Source of the DNA: Streptomyces flavotricini
GTDB lineage: Bacteria > Actinomycetota > Actinomycetes > Streptomycetales > Streptomycetaceae
Direction of reading: 5' to 3'
Length of the DNA stretch: 64,000 bases
Assembly (NCBI RefSeq): GCF_020639365.1
Contig: NZ_JAINUL010000001.1
Location: forward strand, 4,613,454 to 4,677,453
The notes under the pieces are model-generated. The model saw nothing but the letters and a program-made list of their open reading frames with translations, did not search any database and was not told where the DNA came from. Shown in pieces: positions 17,901-25,566 of this stretch (the first letter of the stretch is position 1; every line of letters begins with the position of its first letter). The position numbers and the translations under genes are program-made.

Positions 17901-17985
17901 CGTGCGCGTTGCGCGCGGCTCCGTTCGGGGAGCTCCTGTTCTCGGCCAGACCCTGTTCGATCTCCTCGCGCGTCAGCATGGTCAC
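14965..17985 (-). CDS. Large tetratricopeptide-repeat protein coupled to Hsp90-like gene
   Basis: About 1006 residues, soluble, almost entirely alpha-helical with many TPR-like units (for example ALPLLAASAARAVSAGLPWQ, AAEQYLLAAEVAKGWEDTR, LAAYERSLELYRMTGD) and no signal peptide or catalytic motif. TPRs bind protein partners. The start is taken as GTG at 17985: it overlaps the stop of the Hsp90-like gene as GTGA and has GGAGGG 6 bp upstream; an ATG two codons later is too far from that site. The 4-bp overlap implies translational coupling, so the two proteins probably act together, possibly as chaperone and client adaptor. That role is inference from gene arrangement only. Confidence 0.85.
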   Translation of the reverse strand: MTMLTREEIEQGLAENRSSPNGAARNAHAEVLVGAAEAIGDGALFRTALDNLINAYLWSAESSKMLVPFARLLQEYDKDPGSFGRWDAHSLFWQFKWVATAISDSPEIPLESAVGWLDEMERRYRIAGYSERPVRESELWLADAIGDDDRAERAHRAWLAADRDDMSDCHACELNGQGAYAVLRGDDARALELWQPVLAGERTCAEEPHRLLATSLLPLLRLGRFDDARSHHVRGYRMARGNESLLPSIGKHIEFCALSGNESRGLEILAEHAAHMSPLVNVDDQMAFHGGILVLLRRLTELGHGQSPAVPYEGVPHTVSELYEVLRASSLEIARRFDARNGTTRVSDRFLARIGREPLVGVLPLGVRSGALPRPAAAVSAATAVPAPPAADVEELVERARQAREQRHPAADALWAELGVRVDARPEDEVDPLLAADVADQRALTAARGGAPNAAELLEAVRDRYRELGQSERAALVELRLASAAAQSGAEPRRIRELLAVALKSAEALDADEPLRGRRIALAELSSIRVESYLRSLEAGPEHEHLHEPGQDHGHGELAAELDAFVAAYEHALPDLAAEAEEMLGRVALSQGEPERALPLLAASAARAVSAGLPWQAVDALVLRAGVLMSVERPEEAEEAARSALEHSAEVTEAETQGVVRLTLADILLRRTDAGAEAAEHALTAAHWFDQAGLTADGGAQARLVLARAYAREGRHADAAEVLQSTLPDLLEHGEGQAVSVREFLGDLLRQLGDSRAAAEQYLLAAEVAKGWEDTRPQAALAQAAAEQLSAARLDQEALAAYERSLELYRMTGDAPVAEVRILRSLAWMAPRADANEAAWARARDLMGQAAGVLEAALAEAGPAGSAEAGEGRAAPQLRAELAQTWLQLAQLLDWRVTSYEQAEDDEDGGGGEGSRRLKVDAEALRREEIELTARAGDLYAELGPDHLGDRLQCVQYAAWTEQEIGREEAGAARLSELIEEFRAMPEGVPDELLERAQSTLDSLRS

Positions 17986-19859
17986 TTCTGTCCCTCCGGG
18001 GAGTCGGTGGAGTGGGTCGCCCATTCCAGGAGCCCGAGGAAGGCCCGGTTGAGCAGCGTGGAGTCGGCGGGGCGCAGCGGCCGCTGGGACATCAGCAGCG
18101 CCTGCCCGTACAGCGACTCGACGGCGGTGCCGGTCAGCGCCTCGTCGGGCAGGGCCGAGATCCGGCGGATCAGCGGGTTGTTGTGGTTGAGGACCAGACG
18201 GGCGCGCGGTGCGGAGCCGCGCAGCGCGCCGAGGATTCCGCTCCACAGGGAGTCGGCGCTGTCCAGCGCCGCGGTGCGGTCGCGCTCTTGTCGGGCCTGG
18301 CGGTCGTCGAGGTAGAGCGCGGGGACGGACACGGGCTGGAAGGCACGCAGCACGACATCGCAGCCCTGTGCCTCCAGTCGGGTGCGGGCCGTGGACAGGA
18401 AGGGGGCGAGGGCCAGTTCGGCGGAGGTCGGGACCGGGTCGAGGCGCTCGGTGACGGCCCCGGCGTCCAGCTCCATGACCTTGAGGTCCGGCCGGACGGC
18501 GGGCAGCAGGGCGAGCAGGTCGGCGTCGTACGTGTATCCGGCGTTGATGACGCCGAGGCCGTGTGCGGCCGCGATCGGGGCGATCTGACGGAACTCCTCG
18601 ACGGTCCGCGTGAAGTGGATCTCGGTGTGGGCCGCCGTGAACTCCTGGAGGCTCATCGAGCCCTCGCTCGTCTCGAACGGCAGCCAGGGCAGCATCAGGC
18701 CGAGCAGCTCGGCGTCGTGCCGGGCCAGGGACTTCACCCCGAGGTGGTGGACGCTCAGGAAGGCTGCCAGGCGCTCCGGTTCACTCGCGGCGAGCTCGGC
18801 GAGCCAGGCCCGGACCCGGGCGCCGAGGGCTTCCCGCACGGCGGACAGGGTCTCGTCGTCGTAGAGGTTCTCGCGCGAAGCGGTGGGCCGCAGGGTGTCC
18901 GTGTCGATGACCGCGCGGACGAAGAACGCCCAGTCCGGCAGCAGGTTGTCGGCGTGGTCGGTGAGCAGCATGCCCTTGAGGTGGACGCGGTGTCCGGCCC
19001 GGTGGGCGGGGCTGGTCGGTTCGGGGAGGACGTACGCCACTCCGCGCACCCCGGCGACGGGCAGGTCGAGGTCGATGCTGTCGAGCGGGGTGAAGCCGAA
19101 GAGCTGCGAGCAGTGGCCGGCGAGCGCGACGCGGCGCGCGGCGGGGGTGGGGAAGGGGCGGTCCCACACGGCGGGCCGGTCGGTGATGCCCCGCGGCTCG
19201 CCGGCCTCGCCGCCCTCGCGCTCGCCCTCGGTGAAGGTGATGTCGTACGGGAGCAGGGAGCCGTAGTCGCGGGCCAGCTGCTCGACCTTGGCGGGCACGG
19301 TCCATTCCTCGGCACCCGGGCGGGCCTGCAGGATCACGGTGGTGCCGGGTTCCCGGCGGGTCTCGTCGGGCAGTTCGCGGACGGTGTAGGAGCCGTCGTC
19401 CGTGGCCAGCCATTCGACGGGTGCGGCCCGGGGGTCGCGGGCGGAACGGGTGATGACCCGGATCTGGCGGGCCACGACGAAGCAGGCGAGCAGACCGATG
19501 CCGAACTGGCCGAGGAACTCCCGGCGGGTGGTCTCGAGGCCGTGGTCGCCGCCGCGCTTGGAGCTGCGGCCGATGGTGGCGAGGAGGGAGTGGGCCTCGG
19601 CGGCGGTCAGGCCGATGCCGCTGTCCTCGATGGTCACCCGGCCCGCGGACGCCGACAGGCGGATGCGGATCTCCGCCTCCGGGTCGAGTGCCTGACGGGC
19701 GGTGACGGCGTCCACCGCGTTCTGCAGCAGCTCGCGGACGTAGACGCGCGGGCTGGAGTAGAGGTGGTGGGAGAGCAGGTCGACCAGGCCGCGCAGATCG
19801 ACTTGGAAGCTGTTGGCGGCAGGGTCGGAATGGGTGGAGGAAGAGGATGCGGACGTCAT
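17982..19859 (-). CDS. htpG: Hsp90-family molecular chaperone
   Basis: 625 residues, close to the length of E. coli HtpG. The N-terminal GHKL ATPase shows YVRELLQNAVDAVTA (Glu and Asn of the nucleotide site), EDSGIGLT and REFLGQFGIGLLACF; the middle segment retains HLKGMLL and SRENLYDD. The sequence is more divergent than classic HtpG and belongs to the actinobacterial Hsp90-like branch, so the symbol is by family. Hsp90 proteins remodel client proteins in an ATP-dependent cycle in the cytosol. The ATG at 19859 has GAGGTGA upstream. It is the first gene of a two-gene unit with the TPR protein. No HspR-type repeat is obvious in the 118-bp upstream gap. Confidence 0.9.
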   Translation of the reverse strand: MTSASSSSTHSDPAANSFQVDLRGLVDLLSHHLYSSPRVYVRELLQNAVDAVTARQALDPEAEIRIRLSASAGRVTIEDSGIGLTAAEAHSLLATIGRSSKRGGDHGLETTRREFLGQFGIGLLACFVVARQIRVITRSARDPRAAPVEWLATDDGSYTVRELPDETRREPGTTVILQARPGAEEWTVPAKVEQLARDYGSLLPYDITFTEGEREGGEAGEPRGITDRPAVWDRPFPTPAARRVALAGHCSQLFGFTPLDSIDLDLPVAGVRGVAYVLPEPTSPAHRAGHRVHLKGMLLTDHADNLLPDWAFFVRAVIDTDTLRPTASRENLYDDETLSAVREALGARVRAWLAELAASEPERLAAFLSVHHLGVKSLARHDAELLGLMLPWLPFETSEGSMSLQEFTAAHTEIHFTRTVEEFRQIAPIAAAHGLGVINAGYTYDADLLALLPAVRPDLKVMELDAGAVTERLDPVPTSAELALAPFLSTARTRLEAQGCDVVLRAFQPVSVPALYLDDRQARQERDRTAALDSADSLWSGILGALRGSAPRARLVLNHNNPLIRRISALPDEALTGTAVESLYGQALLMSQRPLRPADSTLLNRAFLGLLEWATHSTDSPEGQK

Positions 19860-19977
19860 GGGGCGTCACCTCGCGTACTCGCATGGATGGTTCGGCGATC
19901 GCGAGGTACCCCCCTCACGGATCGGAATGAGGAACAGAGTAGGGGGATGATCTGACAATCTCGTTTGAATTCCCGCG

Positions 19978-20517
19978 CTAGGAGAAGCGCAGGAATTGCG
20001 GCGGCACGGCCTCCGCCAGCCACACCCCGTTGGCGCTGATCCGGAACACGTGCCCGGCCGCGCGCATCGCCGCGGCGTCCACGGAGAGCACGACGGGCCG
20101 GCCGCGCCGCGCGCCCACGCGGGTCGCGGTCTCCCGGTCGGGGGACAGGTGCACGTGGTGGCGGGCCATGGGGCGCAGGCCCTCGGCGCGGATCGCGTCC
20201 AGGGCGGCGGCCACGGTGCCGTGGTAGAGGTACGCGGGCGGTTCGGCCTCCGGCAGGTCCAGGTCCACGGGAACGGTGTGGCCCTGGTTGGCGCGGATGC
20301 GGGTGCCCTCGACGGCGAACCGCTGCTTGTCGTTGGCCGCCACGACGTGGTCGAGCTCGGCCCGGCTGATGGGGAAGCGGTGGGCGGCGGCCGCGCGGAG
20401 AAGATCGTCGATCTCCACCCAGCCCTGGGGGTCGAGCACCAGTCCGATGCGTTCCGGCTGATGCCGCAGATGTTTCGAGACGTATTTGGACACCTTCACG
20501 GTGCGTCTGTCGTCCAT
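19978..20517 (-). CDS. kptA: RNA 2'-phosphotransferase (Tpt1/KptA family)
   Basis: 179 residues. Tpt1/KptA enzymes remove an internal RNA 2'-phosphate by transfer to NAD+, releasing nicotinamide and ADP-ribose cyclic phosphate. Family landmarks are present in order: SKYVSKHLRHQPE, GWVEIDDLL, the ANDKQRF segment, LYHGT, and HVHLSPDRETATRVGARRG with the basic catalytic residues. The natural substrate in bacteria is unresolved because they lack the fungal-type tRNA splicing ligase pathway. The ATG at 20517 was chosen over an in-frame extension to 20595 because family members begin with this basic segment. It is divergent from the aquaporin gene. Confidence 0.92.
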   Translation of the reverse strand: MDDRRTVKVSKYVSKHLRHQPERIGLVLDPQGWVEIDDLLRAAAAHRFPISRAELDHVVAANDKQRFAVEGTRIRANQGHTVPVDLDLPEAEPPAYLYHGTVAAALDAIRAEGLRPMARHHVHLSPDRETATRVGARRGRPVVLSVDAAAMRAAGHVFRISANGVWLAEAVPPQFLRFS

Positions 20518-20660
20518 GGGCCCAGCTTGCCGGGTCGGGCGGGGGTCGAGCAGGGATTTATCGGTGCTCCGCCGCCCTGGGACACCGTGAGACACCCTCT
20601 ATCGCGTTTCCAAGATACGGAATACATTTTCCGCTGTACTGCCGCCCAGGGGGAGAACCC

Positions 20661-21440
20661 ATGACAATCCACGCTTCCCTGCCGCGCCGCGCGGTCGCCG
20701 AGCTCGTCGGCACCGCCGGCCTTCTCGTGGTCGTGATCGGTTCCGGTATCCAAGCCGCCGAACTCAGCCGTGACACCGGTGTCGCCCTCGTCGCCAACTC
20801 GCTCGCCTCGGCCATCGGCCTCGGCCTGATCATCACCCTCTTCGGGCCGCTGTCCGGAGCCCACCTCAATCCTGTCGTCACCCTCACCTCCTGGTGGGCC
20901 CGCCGGACCGGCGGCGAGGGGCTCGGCGGCAGGGAGGCCCTCGTCTACACCGCCGCCCAGACCGCCGGGGCCATCGGCGGGGCCGTTCTCGCCGAGGTGA
21001 TGTTCGGCCGTGCGCCCGGCACCTTCTCCACGCAGATCCGGGGCGGCGGCCACCTGCTCGTCGGCGAGATCGTCGCCACCGCCGGGCTCGTCCTCGTCAT
21101 CCAGGGCTTGGAGCGCATCGGGCGTCCGAAGCTGATCCCGGCCGCGGTCGCCGGGTACATCGCCGCCGCGATCTGGTTCACCTCGTCCGGCTCCTTCGCC
21201 AACCCGGCGGGCACCATCGGGCGCGCCTTCAGCGACTCCTTCACCGGGATCGCCCCGCGGTCGCTGCCCGGATTCATCGCGGCCCAGGTGGTCGGCGGCG
21301 TCCTGGGCCTGGCCCTCGCCGCACTCCTGTACGGGAGCACCCGCCGCGGTGAGCGGCAAGCGCCGGCCGACGTCGTCAGAGTCACCGGCTCCGCCGGCGC
21401 CATCAGCCCGGTGAACCCCGCCTACGAGACCATTGGTTGA
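20661..21440 (+). CDS. Aquaporin / MIP-family channel
   Basis: 259-residue membrane protein with six predicted helices and the two half-helix signatures of major intrinsic proteins: HLNPVVT (the first NPA is NPV) and FANPAGT. Such channels pass water, glycerol or small neutral solutes such as arsenite; actinobacterial proteins of this subtype often sit in ars operons, but no ars gene is present here. The ATG at 20661 follows GGGGGAG with good spacing. The region just upstream contains CGGAA, six bases, TTCCG (20618-20633), a possible operator. It is a single-gene unit, convergent with the MerR gene. Confidence 0.88.
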   Translation: MTIHASLPRRAVAELVGTAGLLVVVIGSGIQAAELSRDTGVALVANSLASAIGLGLIITLFGPLSGAHLNPVVTLTSWWARRTGGEGLGGREALVYTAAQTAGAIGGAVLAEVMFGRAPGTFSTQIRGGGHLLVGEIVATAGLVLVIQGLERIGRPKLIPAAVAGYIAAAIWFTSSGSFANPAGTIGRAFSDSFTGIAPRSLPGFIAAQVVGGVLGLALAALLYGSTRRGERQAPADVVRVTGSAGAISPVNPAYETIG

Positions 21441-21465
21441 CCCGGCCGCACGGGATTCCACAGGG

Positions 21466-21557
21466 CTGTCCACAGAGTTGCCCACAGGAAACACCGGCTT
21501 TTCCACAGCTGGTTGGGTCGGTTTTGAGGGCAAACGAGTGATCCGCCCTGTGGACTA
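21466..21557. other. Cluster of degenerate DnaA boxes between aquaporin and merR genes
   Basis: Four 9-mers each differ by one base from a DnaA box (TTGTCCACA or TTATCCACA): CTGTCCACA at 21466, TTGCCCACA at 21478, TTTTCCACA at 21499 and the reverse box TGTGGACTA at 21549. A weaker GATTCCACA precedes them. All lie in the 138-bp convergent intergenic gap, which holds no gene. Confidence 0.5.
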
Positions 21558-21578
21558 CCGACCGGATGCCACCGGCCG

Positions 21579-22493
21579 TTATCCGCCGCCCCGGCGGGCC
21601 AGCTCGTTCATCGTCCGGGCCTGGAGCTCCCGCTCCGTCGCGGCCCGGACGAACTCCCCCACGTGCTCGGCGCCGACCAGCTCCTGCACCGCCCGTACCG
21701 TCTCCGCGGGCAGGGCCACCGACGCGGGTCCCGAGGGCTGCGGGGCCCCGGCAGCCCCCAGGTGGCGCTGCAGATGCCGGGTCGCGAACAGCCGCATCGC
21801 CCGGGCCAGCTCGGCGTCCACCGTCTGCTGGGCCAGGGGGCGCAGTCTCCGTACCATCGTCGCCGCCTCCGCCGCGTCCGCGTCCGTCGGCGGGACCTCC
21901 CCGAGGTAGCGGGCGAAGACGTGCTCGGTGGTGAACTCCAGGAAGCGGGAGGCGATGTGCTCCACCTGCCCGCGCAGCTCCCGCAGGTGTCCGGTGATCG
22001 CCGACAGCGGCACCCCGGCCGCGTACAGCTCGGCGGCCACCGTCAGCTCCTGCGGGGAGGGCACCAGGAATTCGTCCGGGCGCCCCGGGATCGCCTCCAG
22101 CACCCCCAGCTCGCACGCCTCGCCCACCGCGTCGTCATCGGGCAGGCCGCCGAACCGCTCGTTCAGCTCGGCCCGGCTGATGCGCGCGGCCTCCTCGTCG
22201 GTCCACGGGCCGTGCACCTCGGCGACGAGCCCCAGCACCCCGCCGAGCCCGCGCCCGGCGTCCCAGGCCTCCAGCAGCTCCTTGATGGAGGCCAGGGTGT
22301 AGCCGCGGTCCAGCAGATCGGCGATCTGGCGCAGCCGCGCCAGATGCGTGTCCCGGTAGACGTTGGAGCGGCCGCGCCGCTCCGGCTTCGGCAGCAGCCC
22401 GCGGTCCTGGTACGCCCTGATCGTGCGCACCGTCGCCCCGCTGTGGTGCGCGAGATCCTCGATCCGGTACTCGGCCACCGCCTGTTCTGACAA
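21579..22493 (-). CDS. MerR-family transcriptional regulator
   Basis: 304 residues. The N-terminal winged helix reads YRIEDLAHHSGATVRTIRAY followed by QDRGLLPKPERRGRSNVY, the standard MerR DNA-binding domain, then a dimerisation helix (LARLRQIADLLDRGYTLASI). The long C-terminal region (about 200 residues) is helical and lacks metal-binding cysteines, so it is not a metal sensor; its ligand is unknown. The TTG start at 22493 is proposed because GGGAG lies 6 bp upstream; a GTG five codons later (22478) is the alternative. It is the last gene of a minus-strand unit with the M24, hydrolase-SDR and small ORF genes. Confidence 0.87.
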   Translation of the reverse strand: MSEQAVAEYRIEDLAHHSGATVRTIRAYQDRGLLPKPERRGRSNVYRDTHLARLRQIADLLDRGYTLASIKELLEAWDAGRGLGGVLGLVAEVHGPWTDEEAARISRAELNERFGGLPDDDAVGEACELGVLEAIPGRPDEFLVPSPQELTVAAELYAAGVPLSAITGHLRELRGQVEHIASRFLEFTTEHVFARYLGEVPPTDADAAEAATMVRRLRPLAQQTVDAELARAMRLFATRHLQRHLGAAGAPQPSGPASVALPAETVRAVQELVGAEHVGEFVRAATERELQARTMNELARRGGG

Positions 22494-22503
22494 TCCCGGC
22501 TCC

Positions 22504-22662
22504 CTACGACATGGCGGCTCGGCCGACCGCGGCCGCCGCGGCCCGGGCGGCAGGCGAAGCCGCAAGGTACTCGACCGCCCTGCGCAGCGAGCCCTCCTGC
22601 GAGGGATGGTACGACCGCCGGAAGGAGCGGGATATGGCCGTGCCGGGCTCTGTCGCGCTCAC
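22504..22662 (-). CDS. Small ORF (52 aa) between hydrolase-SDR and merR genes
   Basis: Starts with GTG overlapping the stop of the preceding hydrolase-SDR gene as GTGA and ends with TAG 10 bp before the MerR start. Codon third positions are mostly G/C. The peptide begins MSATEPGTAISRSFRRSYHP and has an alanine-rich helical C-terminus (AAAAAVGRAAMS). No family is recognised. The stop-start overlap typical of operons in this genome is the main reason to call it. Confidence 0.45.
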   Translation of the reverse strand: MSATEPGTAISRSFRRSYHPSQEGSLRRAVEYLAASPAARAAAAAVGRAAMS

Positions 22663-24449
22663 AGCCGGGGCTCCAGCTTCGCGAGCCGCCGCAGGGCGCC
22701 CGGCGCGAACCGGGACATCCACAGGGCGCCCTTCGACTCGGGGGTCACGGGCACCACGGCCTCGTTGCGCACCACCGCCCGCAGGATCGCCTCGGCGACC
22801 TTCTCCGGCGGGAAGTTGCGCAGCCCGTACAGCCGCGAGGAGCGCTCCTGGCGGCGCTTCTCCTCCGCCGCGTCCACCCCGGCGAAGCGCGAGGTGGCGG
22901 TGATGTTGGTGTTGACGATGCCGGGGCAGATCGCGGAGACCCCGATCGACCGCGAGGCGAGCTCGGCGCGCAGGCATTCGCTCAGCATCAGCACGGCGGC
23001 CTTCGACGTGCTGTACGCGGGCAGGGTCTTGGACGGCAGGTAGGCGGCGGCGGAGGCGGTGTTGACGATGTGGCCGCCCTGCCCGCGCTCGGCCATCTGC
23101 CTGCCGAAGATCCGGCAGCCGTGGATGACACCCCACAGGTTGACGTCGAGGACCTTCTTCCAGTCCTCCGAGGTGGTCTCCAGGAAGGGCCCCGAGAGGC
23201 CGATCCCGGCGTTGTTGACCAGGACGTCCACGACGCCGTACTCGGCGGCGGTCTTCGCCGCGAGCTTCCCCATCGCCTGCTCGTCGGCGACGTCGACGCA
23301 CTCGCCCCAGGCCTCGGGGGCCCCGACGAGCCGCGCCATGTCGGCCGTACGGGCCGCACCCTCCGCGTCGCGGTCCACGCACACCACCCGGGCCCCGGCC
23401 TCGGCGAACGCGAACGCGGTGGCCCGGCCGATGCCGCTGGCGGCGCCGGTGACCAGTACCAGCTGGCCGCCGAACCGGTCGGCGTACCTGCCCGGGGCCT
23501 TCTGCTCCGGTGCCCGGGCGGCGGGCTCCTCCCGGGCGGTGACGAACTCCGTGATCCACGCGGTCAGCTGGTCGGGCCGGGTCCGCGGCACCCAGTGCTT
23601 GGCGGGCAGGGTGCGCCGCACCAGATCGGGGGCCCACCGCTCCAGGTCGTCGTAGAGCCGCTCGGAGAGGAACGCGTCCTCGGTCGGGGTGATCAGCTGG
23701 ACGGGTACGTGCGCGTACGCGTCGGGGCGCGGCCTGCGCATCCGGGGCCGCACGTTGTCGCGGTAGAGCCAGGCTCCGTGCGCCGCGTCCGAGGGCAGCG
23801 AGGCCGTCGGGTAGGAGCCGGCCGGGACCTTCTCCACGCGCTCGAGCATCCGGGGCCACCGCTTGCCGAGCGGCCCGCGCCAGGCGAGCTCCGGGAGAAC
23901 GGGGGTGTGCAGCATGTACACGTACCAGGACTTGGCGCCCTGGCCGAGGAGCTGCGCGGCCCGGCGCGGGGTGGGCCGGGACATCCGCTTCTTGATCCAG
24001 TGCCCGAAGTGGTCCAGGGAGGGGCCCGAGATCGAGGTGAAGGAGGCGATCCGGCCCTCGGTGCGGGCGACGGTCGCGAACTCCCAGCCCTGTACGGAGC
24101 CCCAGTCGTGGCCGACCAGGTGCACCGGACGGTCCGGGCTCACCGCGTCCGCCACCGCCAGGAAGTCGTCGGTCAGCTTCTCCAGGGTGAAGCCGCCGCG
24201 CAGGGGCACCGGAGCCGTGGAGCGCCCGTGGCCGCGTACGTCGTAGAGCACCACGTGGAAGCGGGCCGCCAGCCGCTCCGCGACCTCCGACCAGACCTCC
24301 TTGCTGTCCGGGTACCCGTGCACGAGCACCACGGTCGGCCGGTCCGCCTCCCCGAGCTCGACGACGCACAGTTCGATGCCGCCGGTGCTCACCCGGCGCT
24401 CGCGCGCCCCCGCGAGGCCCGACCCGTTGATCCCGCTCATGCCGCTCAT
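22659..24449 (-). CDS. Alpha/beta hydrolase - short-chain dehydrogenase fusion (EphD-like)
   Basis: 596 residues, two enzymes in one chain. Residues about 20-290: alpha/beta hydrolase with oxyanion motif VLVHGYPDS, GHGRS, and HDWGS where the nucleophile is Asp, as in epoxide hydrolases. Residues about 310-596: short-chain dehydrogenase with TGAASGIG (NAD(P) binding), NNAG, catalytic Ser in NTASAAAY and YxxxK in YSTSK. The same fusion occurs in mycobacterial EphD, linked to envelope lipid metabolism; the Streptomyces substrate is unknown. The ATG at 24449 overlaps the upstream stop as ATGA and has GGAGAAGG before it. It is the second gene of the M24-led operon. Confidence 0.9.
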   Translation of the reverse strand: MSGMSGINGSGLAGARERRVSTGGIELCVVELGEADRPTVVLVHGYPDSKEVWSEVAERLAARFHVVLYDVRGHGRSTAPVPLRGGFTLEKLTDDFLAVADAVSPDRPVHLVGHDWGSVQGWEFATVARTEGRIASFTSISGPSLDHFGHWIKKRMSRPTPRRAAQLLGQGAKSWYVYMLHTPVLPELAWRGPLGKRWPRMLERVEKVPAGSYPTASLPSDAAHGAWLYRDNVRPRMRRPRPDAYAHVPVQLITPTEDAFLSERLYDDLERWAPDLVRRTLPAKHWVPRTRPDQLTAWITEFVTAREEPAARAPEQKAPGRYADRFGGQLVLVTGAASGIGRATAFAFAEAGARVVCVDRDAEGAARTADMARLVGAPEAWGECVDVADEQAMGKLAAKTAAEYGVVDVLVNNAGIGLSGPFLETTSEDWKKVLDVNLWGVIHGCRIFGRQMAERGQGGHIVNTASAAAYLPSKTLPAYSTSKAAVLMLSECLRAELASRSIGVSAICPGIVNTNITATSRFAGVDAAEEKRRQERSSRLYGLRNFPPEKVAEAILRAVVRNEAVVPVTPESKGALWMSRFAPGALRRLAKLEPRL

Positions 24450-25303
24450 GCTGCCTTCTCCTCGGCCCAGCGCCGCACGTGCGGCAGATCGTCGTCCAGC
24501 CAGAACGCACTCTCCCCGGGATCCCGCGAGTCGGTGACGACCAGGATCTCCTCGAACTTCGCACCGGTGCCCCGGAACCCCAGGTGCGGCTCCACCGCCC
24601 ACAGCCCGGGCTGCGGCGGGTGGTCGGAGAAGCGGTACGGGCTCCACAGCGGGGACCAGCCCTCGCGGTGTCCGTGCAGGGCGTCGGAGGCCAGCCCCTT
24701 CAGGGACTGCGTCCCGAACCCGAAGGCGGTCGGGGACCAGCGCCGCTCCTTGACGCGGTCTATCTTGTGGGCGATCACACCGAAGGGGTAGGCGCGGTGC
24801 CGGTTGGCATACCCCTGGTGGATCATCAGCCGCTCGACGTTCTCGTAGATCTCGCGCAGCGGGCGGCGCTCGCGGACCTGGTCCAGGATCAGCTCGCGGT
24901 GCACGCGCAGATCGGACATGAGCCGGTCCTGCACCGGATTCAGCCCGAGGCTGCCCGAGTACCCGATGTCGGCCGCGTACCCCTTGTACACGGGCGCCAT
25001 GTCGAGGATGAACGGCATCCCCGGCTCAAGCCTCCGGTTCGTCGGGAAGAACTGGAGGGGGATCTTGAAGTTCGCGAAGGCGGTGCGGTCCCCGAACCAC
25101 GCGAACGGCAGGTGGAACCAGTCCCGCACCCCGCGCTCGCGCAGCCACTCGCGCTGCATCCGCGCAGTCTCGCGCTCGGTCACGCCCGGCCGCAGCTGCG
25201 CCGCGACGGTCTCCGCGCACTCGTACGAGAGGCGTTGCACTTCCCTGAACCCGCGCAGGTCCGGCGAGAGTTGCGCGGTGCGTTGCCTGGTGTCCGCAGC
25301 CAT
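24446..25303 (-). CDS. M24-family metallopeptidase
   Basis: 285 residues, only the C-terminal pita-bread domain of the Xaa-Pro peptidase/creatinase family, without the usual N-terminal domain. The five metal ligands can be placed: two Asp in DMAPVYKGYAADIGYSG, His in VIAHKID, Glu in VEPHLGF and Glu in KFEEIL. It may hydrolyse a peptide or a non-peptide substrate. It is the first gene of an operon with the EphD-like fusion, a small ORF and a MerR regulator. Its promoter region holds an inverted repeat (25349-25370) that could be the MerR protein's target. No strong ribosome site precedes the ATG at 25303. Confidence 0.85.
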   Translation of the reverse strand: MAADTRQRTAQLSPDLRGFREVQRLSYECAETVAAQLRPGVTERETARMQREWLRERGVRDWFHLPFAWFGDRTAFANFKIPLQFFPTNRRLEPGMPFILDMAPVYKGYAADIGYSGSLGLNPVQDRLMSDLRVHRELILDQVRERRPLREIYENVERLMIHQGYANRHRAYPFGVIAHKIDRVKERRWSPTAFGFGTQSLKGLASDALHGHREGWSPLWSPYRFSDHPPQPGLWAVEPHLGFRGTGAKFEEILVVTDSRDPGESAFWLDDDLPHVRRWAEEKAA

Positions 25304-25348
25304 GACAGCCGTCCGTCCGTAGAGCCGTACGCGCTACGCGCCCGTAAC

Positions 25349-25370
25349 TTGACACTGATGAATGTGACAA
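25349..25370. promoter_or_regulatory. Inverted repeat upstream of the M24-MerR operon
   Basis: TTGACAC, 8 bp, GTGACAA: the arms match at six of seven positions. It is 46 bp upstream of the first gene of an operon whose last gene is a MerR regulator, so it is a candidate autoregulatory operator. The 25304-25566 gap holds no gene. Confidence 0.4.
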
Positions 25371-25405
25371 TGACCGGAGATCACGTCAAGGGTCGTGCAC
25401 GGACC

Positions 25406-25414
25406 TGTGGACAA
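25406..25414 (-). other. Single DnaA box
   Basis: TGTGGACAA, the exact reverse complement of the Streptomyces DnaA box TTGTCCACA, in the divergent gap between the M24 gene and the ABC operon. A partial TTGTCCGAT follows at 25416. Confidence 0.5.
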
Positions 25415-25566
25415 CTTGTCCGATCCACCGCGTACGGTCCGCTTCGCCGGTCCCCTTTGACCGGTCCGCATCAGCCTTTCGTCAGGGTGTGTAGTCCTGA
25501 AGGCGGAGACGGGATGACGCTCCTGGTCTGACGATCGGCGCGGTCCGCGCCACTAACGTCGAAGCC

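Noticed and set aside
20471..20484. parS-like TGTTTCGAGACGTA inside kptA
   Set aside because: Several mismatches from GTTTCACGTGAAAC; the symmetric core is broken.
21928..22302. Plus-strand frames through the MerR gene and neighbouring DNA as extra genes
   Set aside because: They are shadows of the minus-strand MerR gene, which has a clear winged-helix motif and better codon usage.
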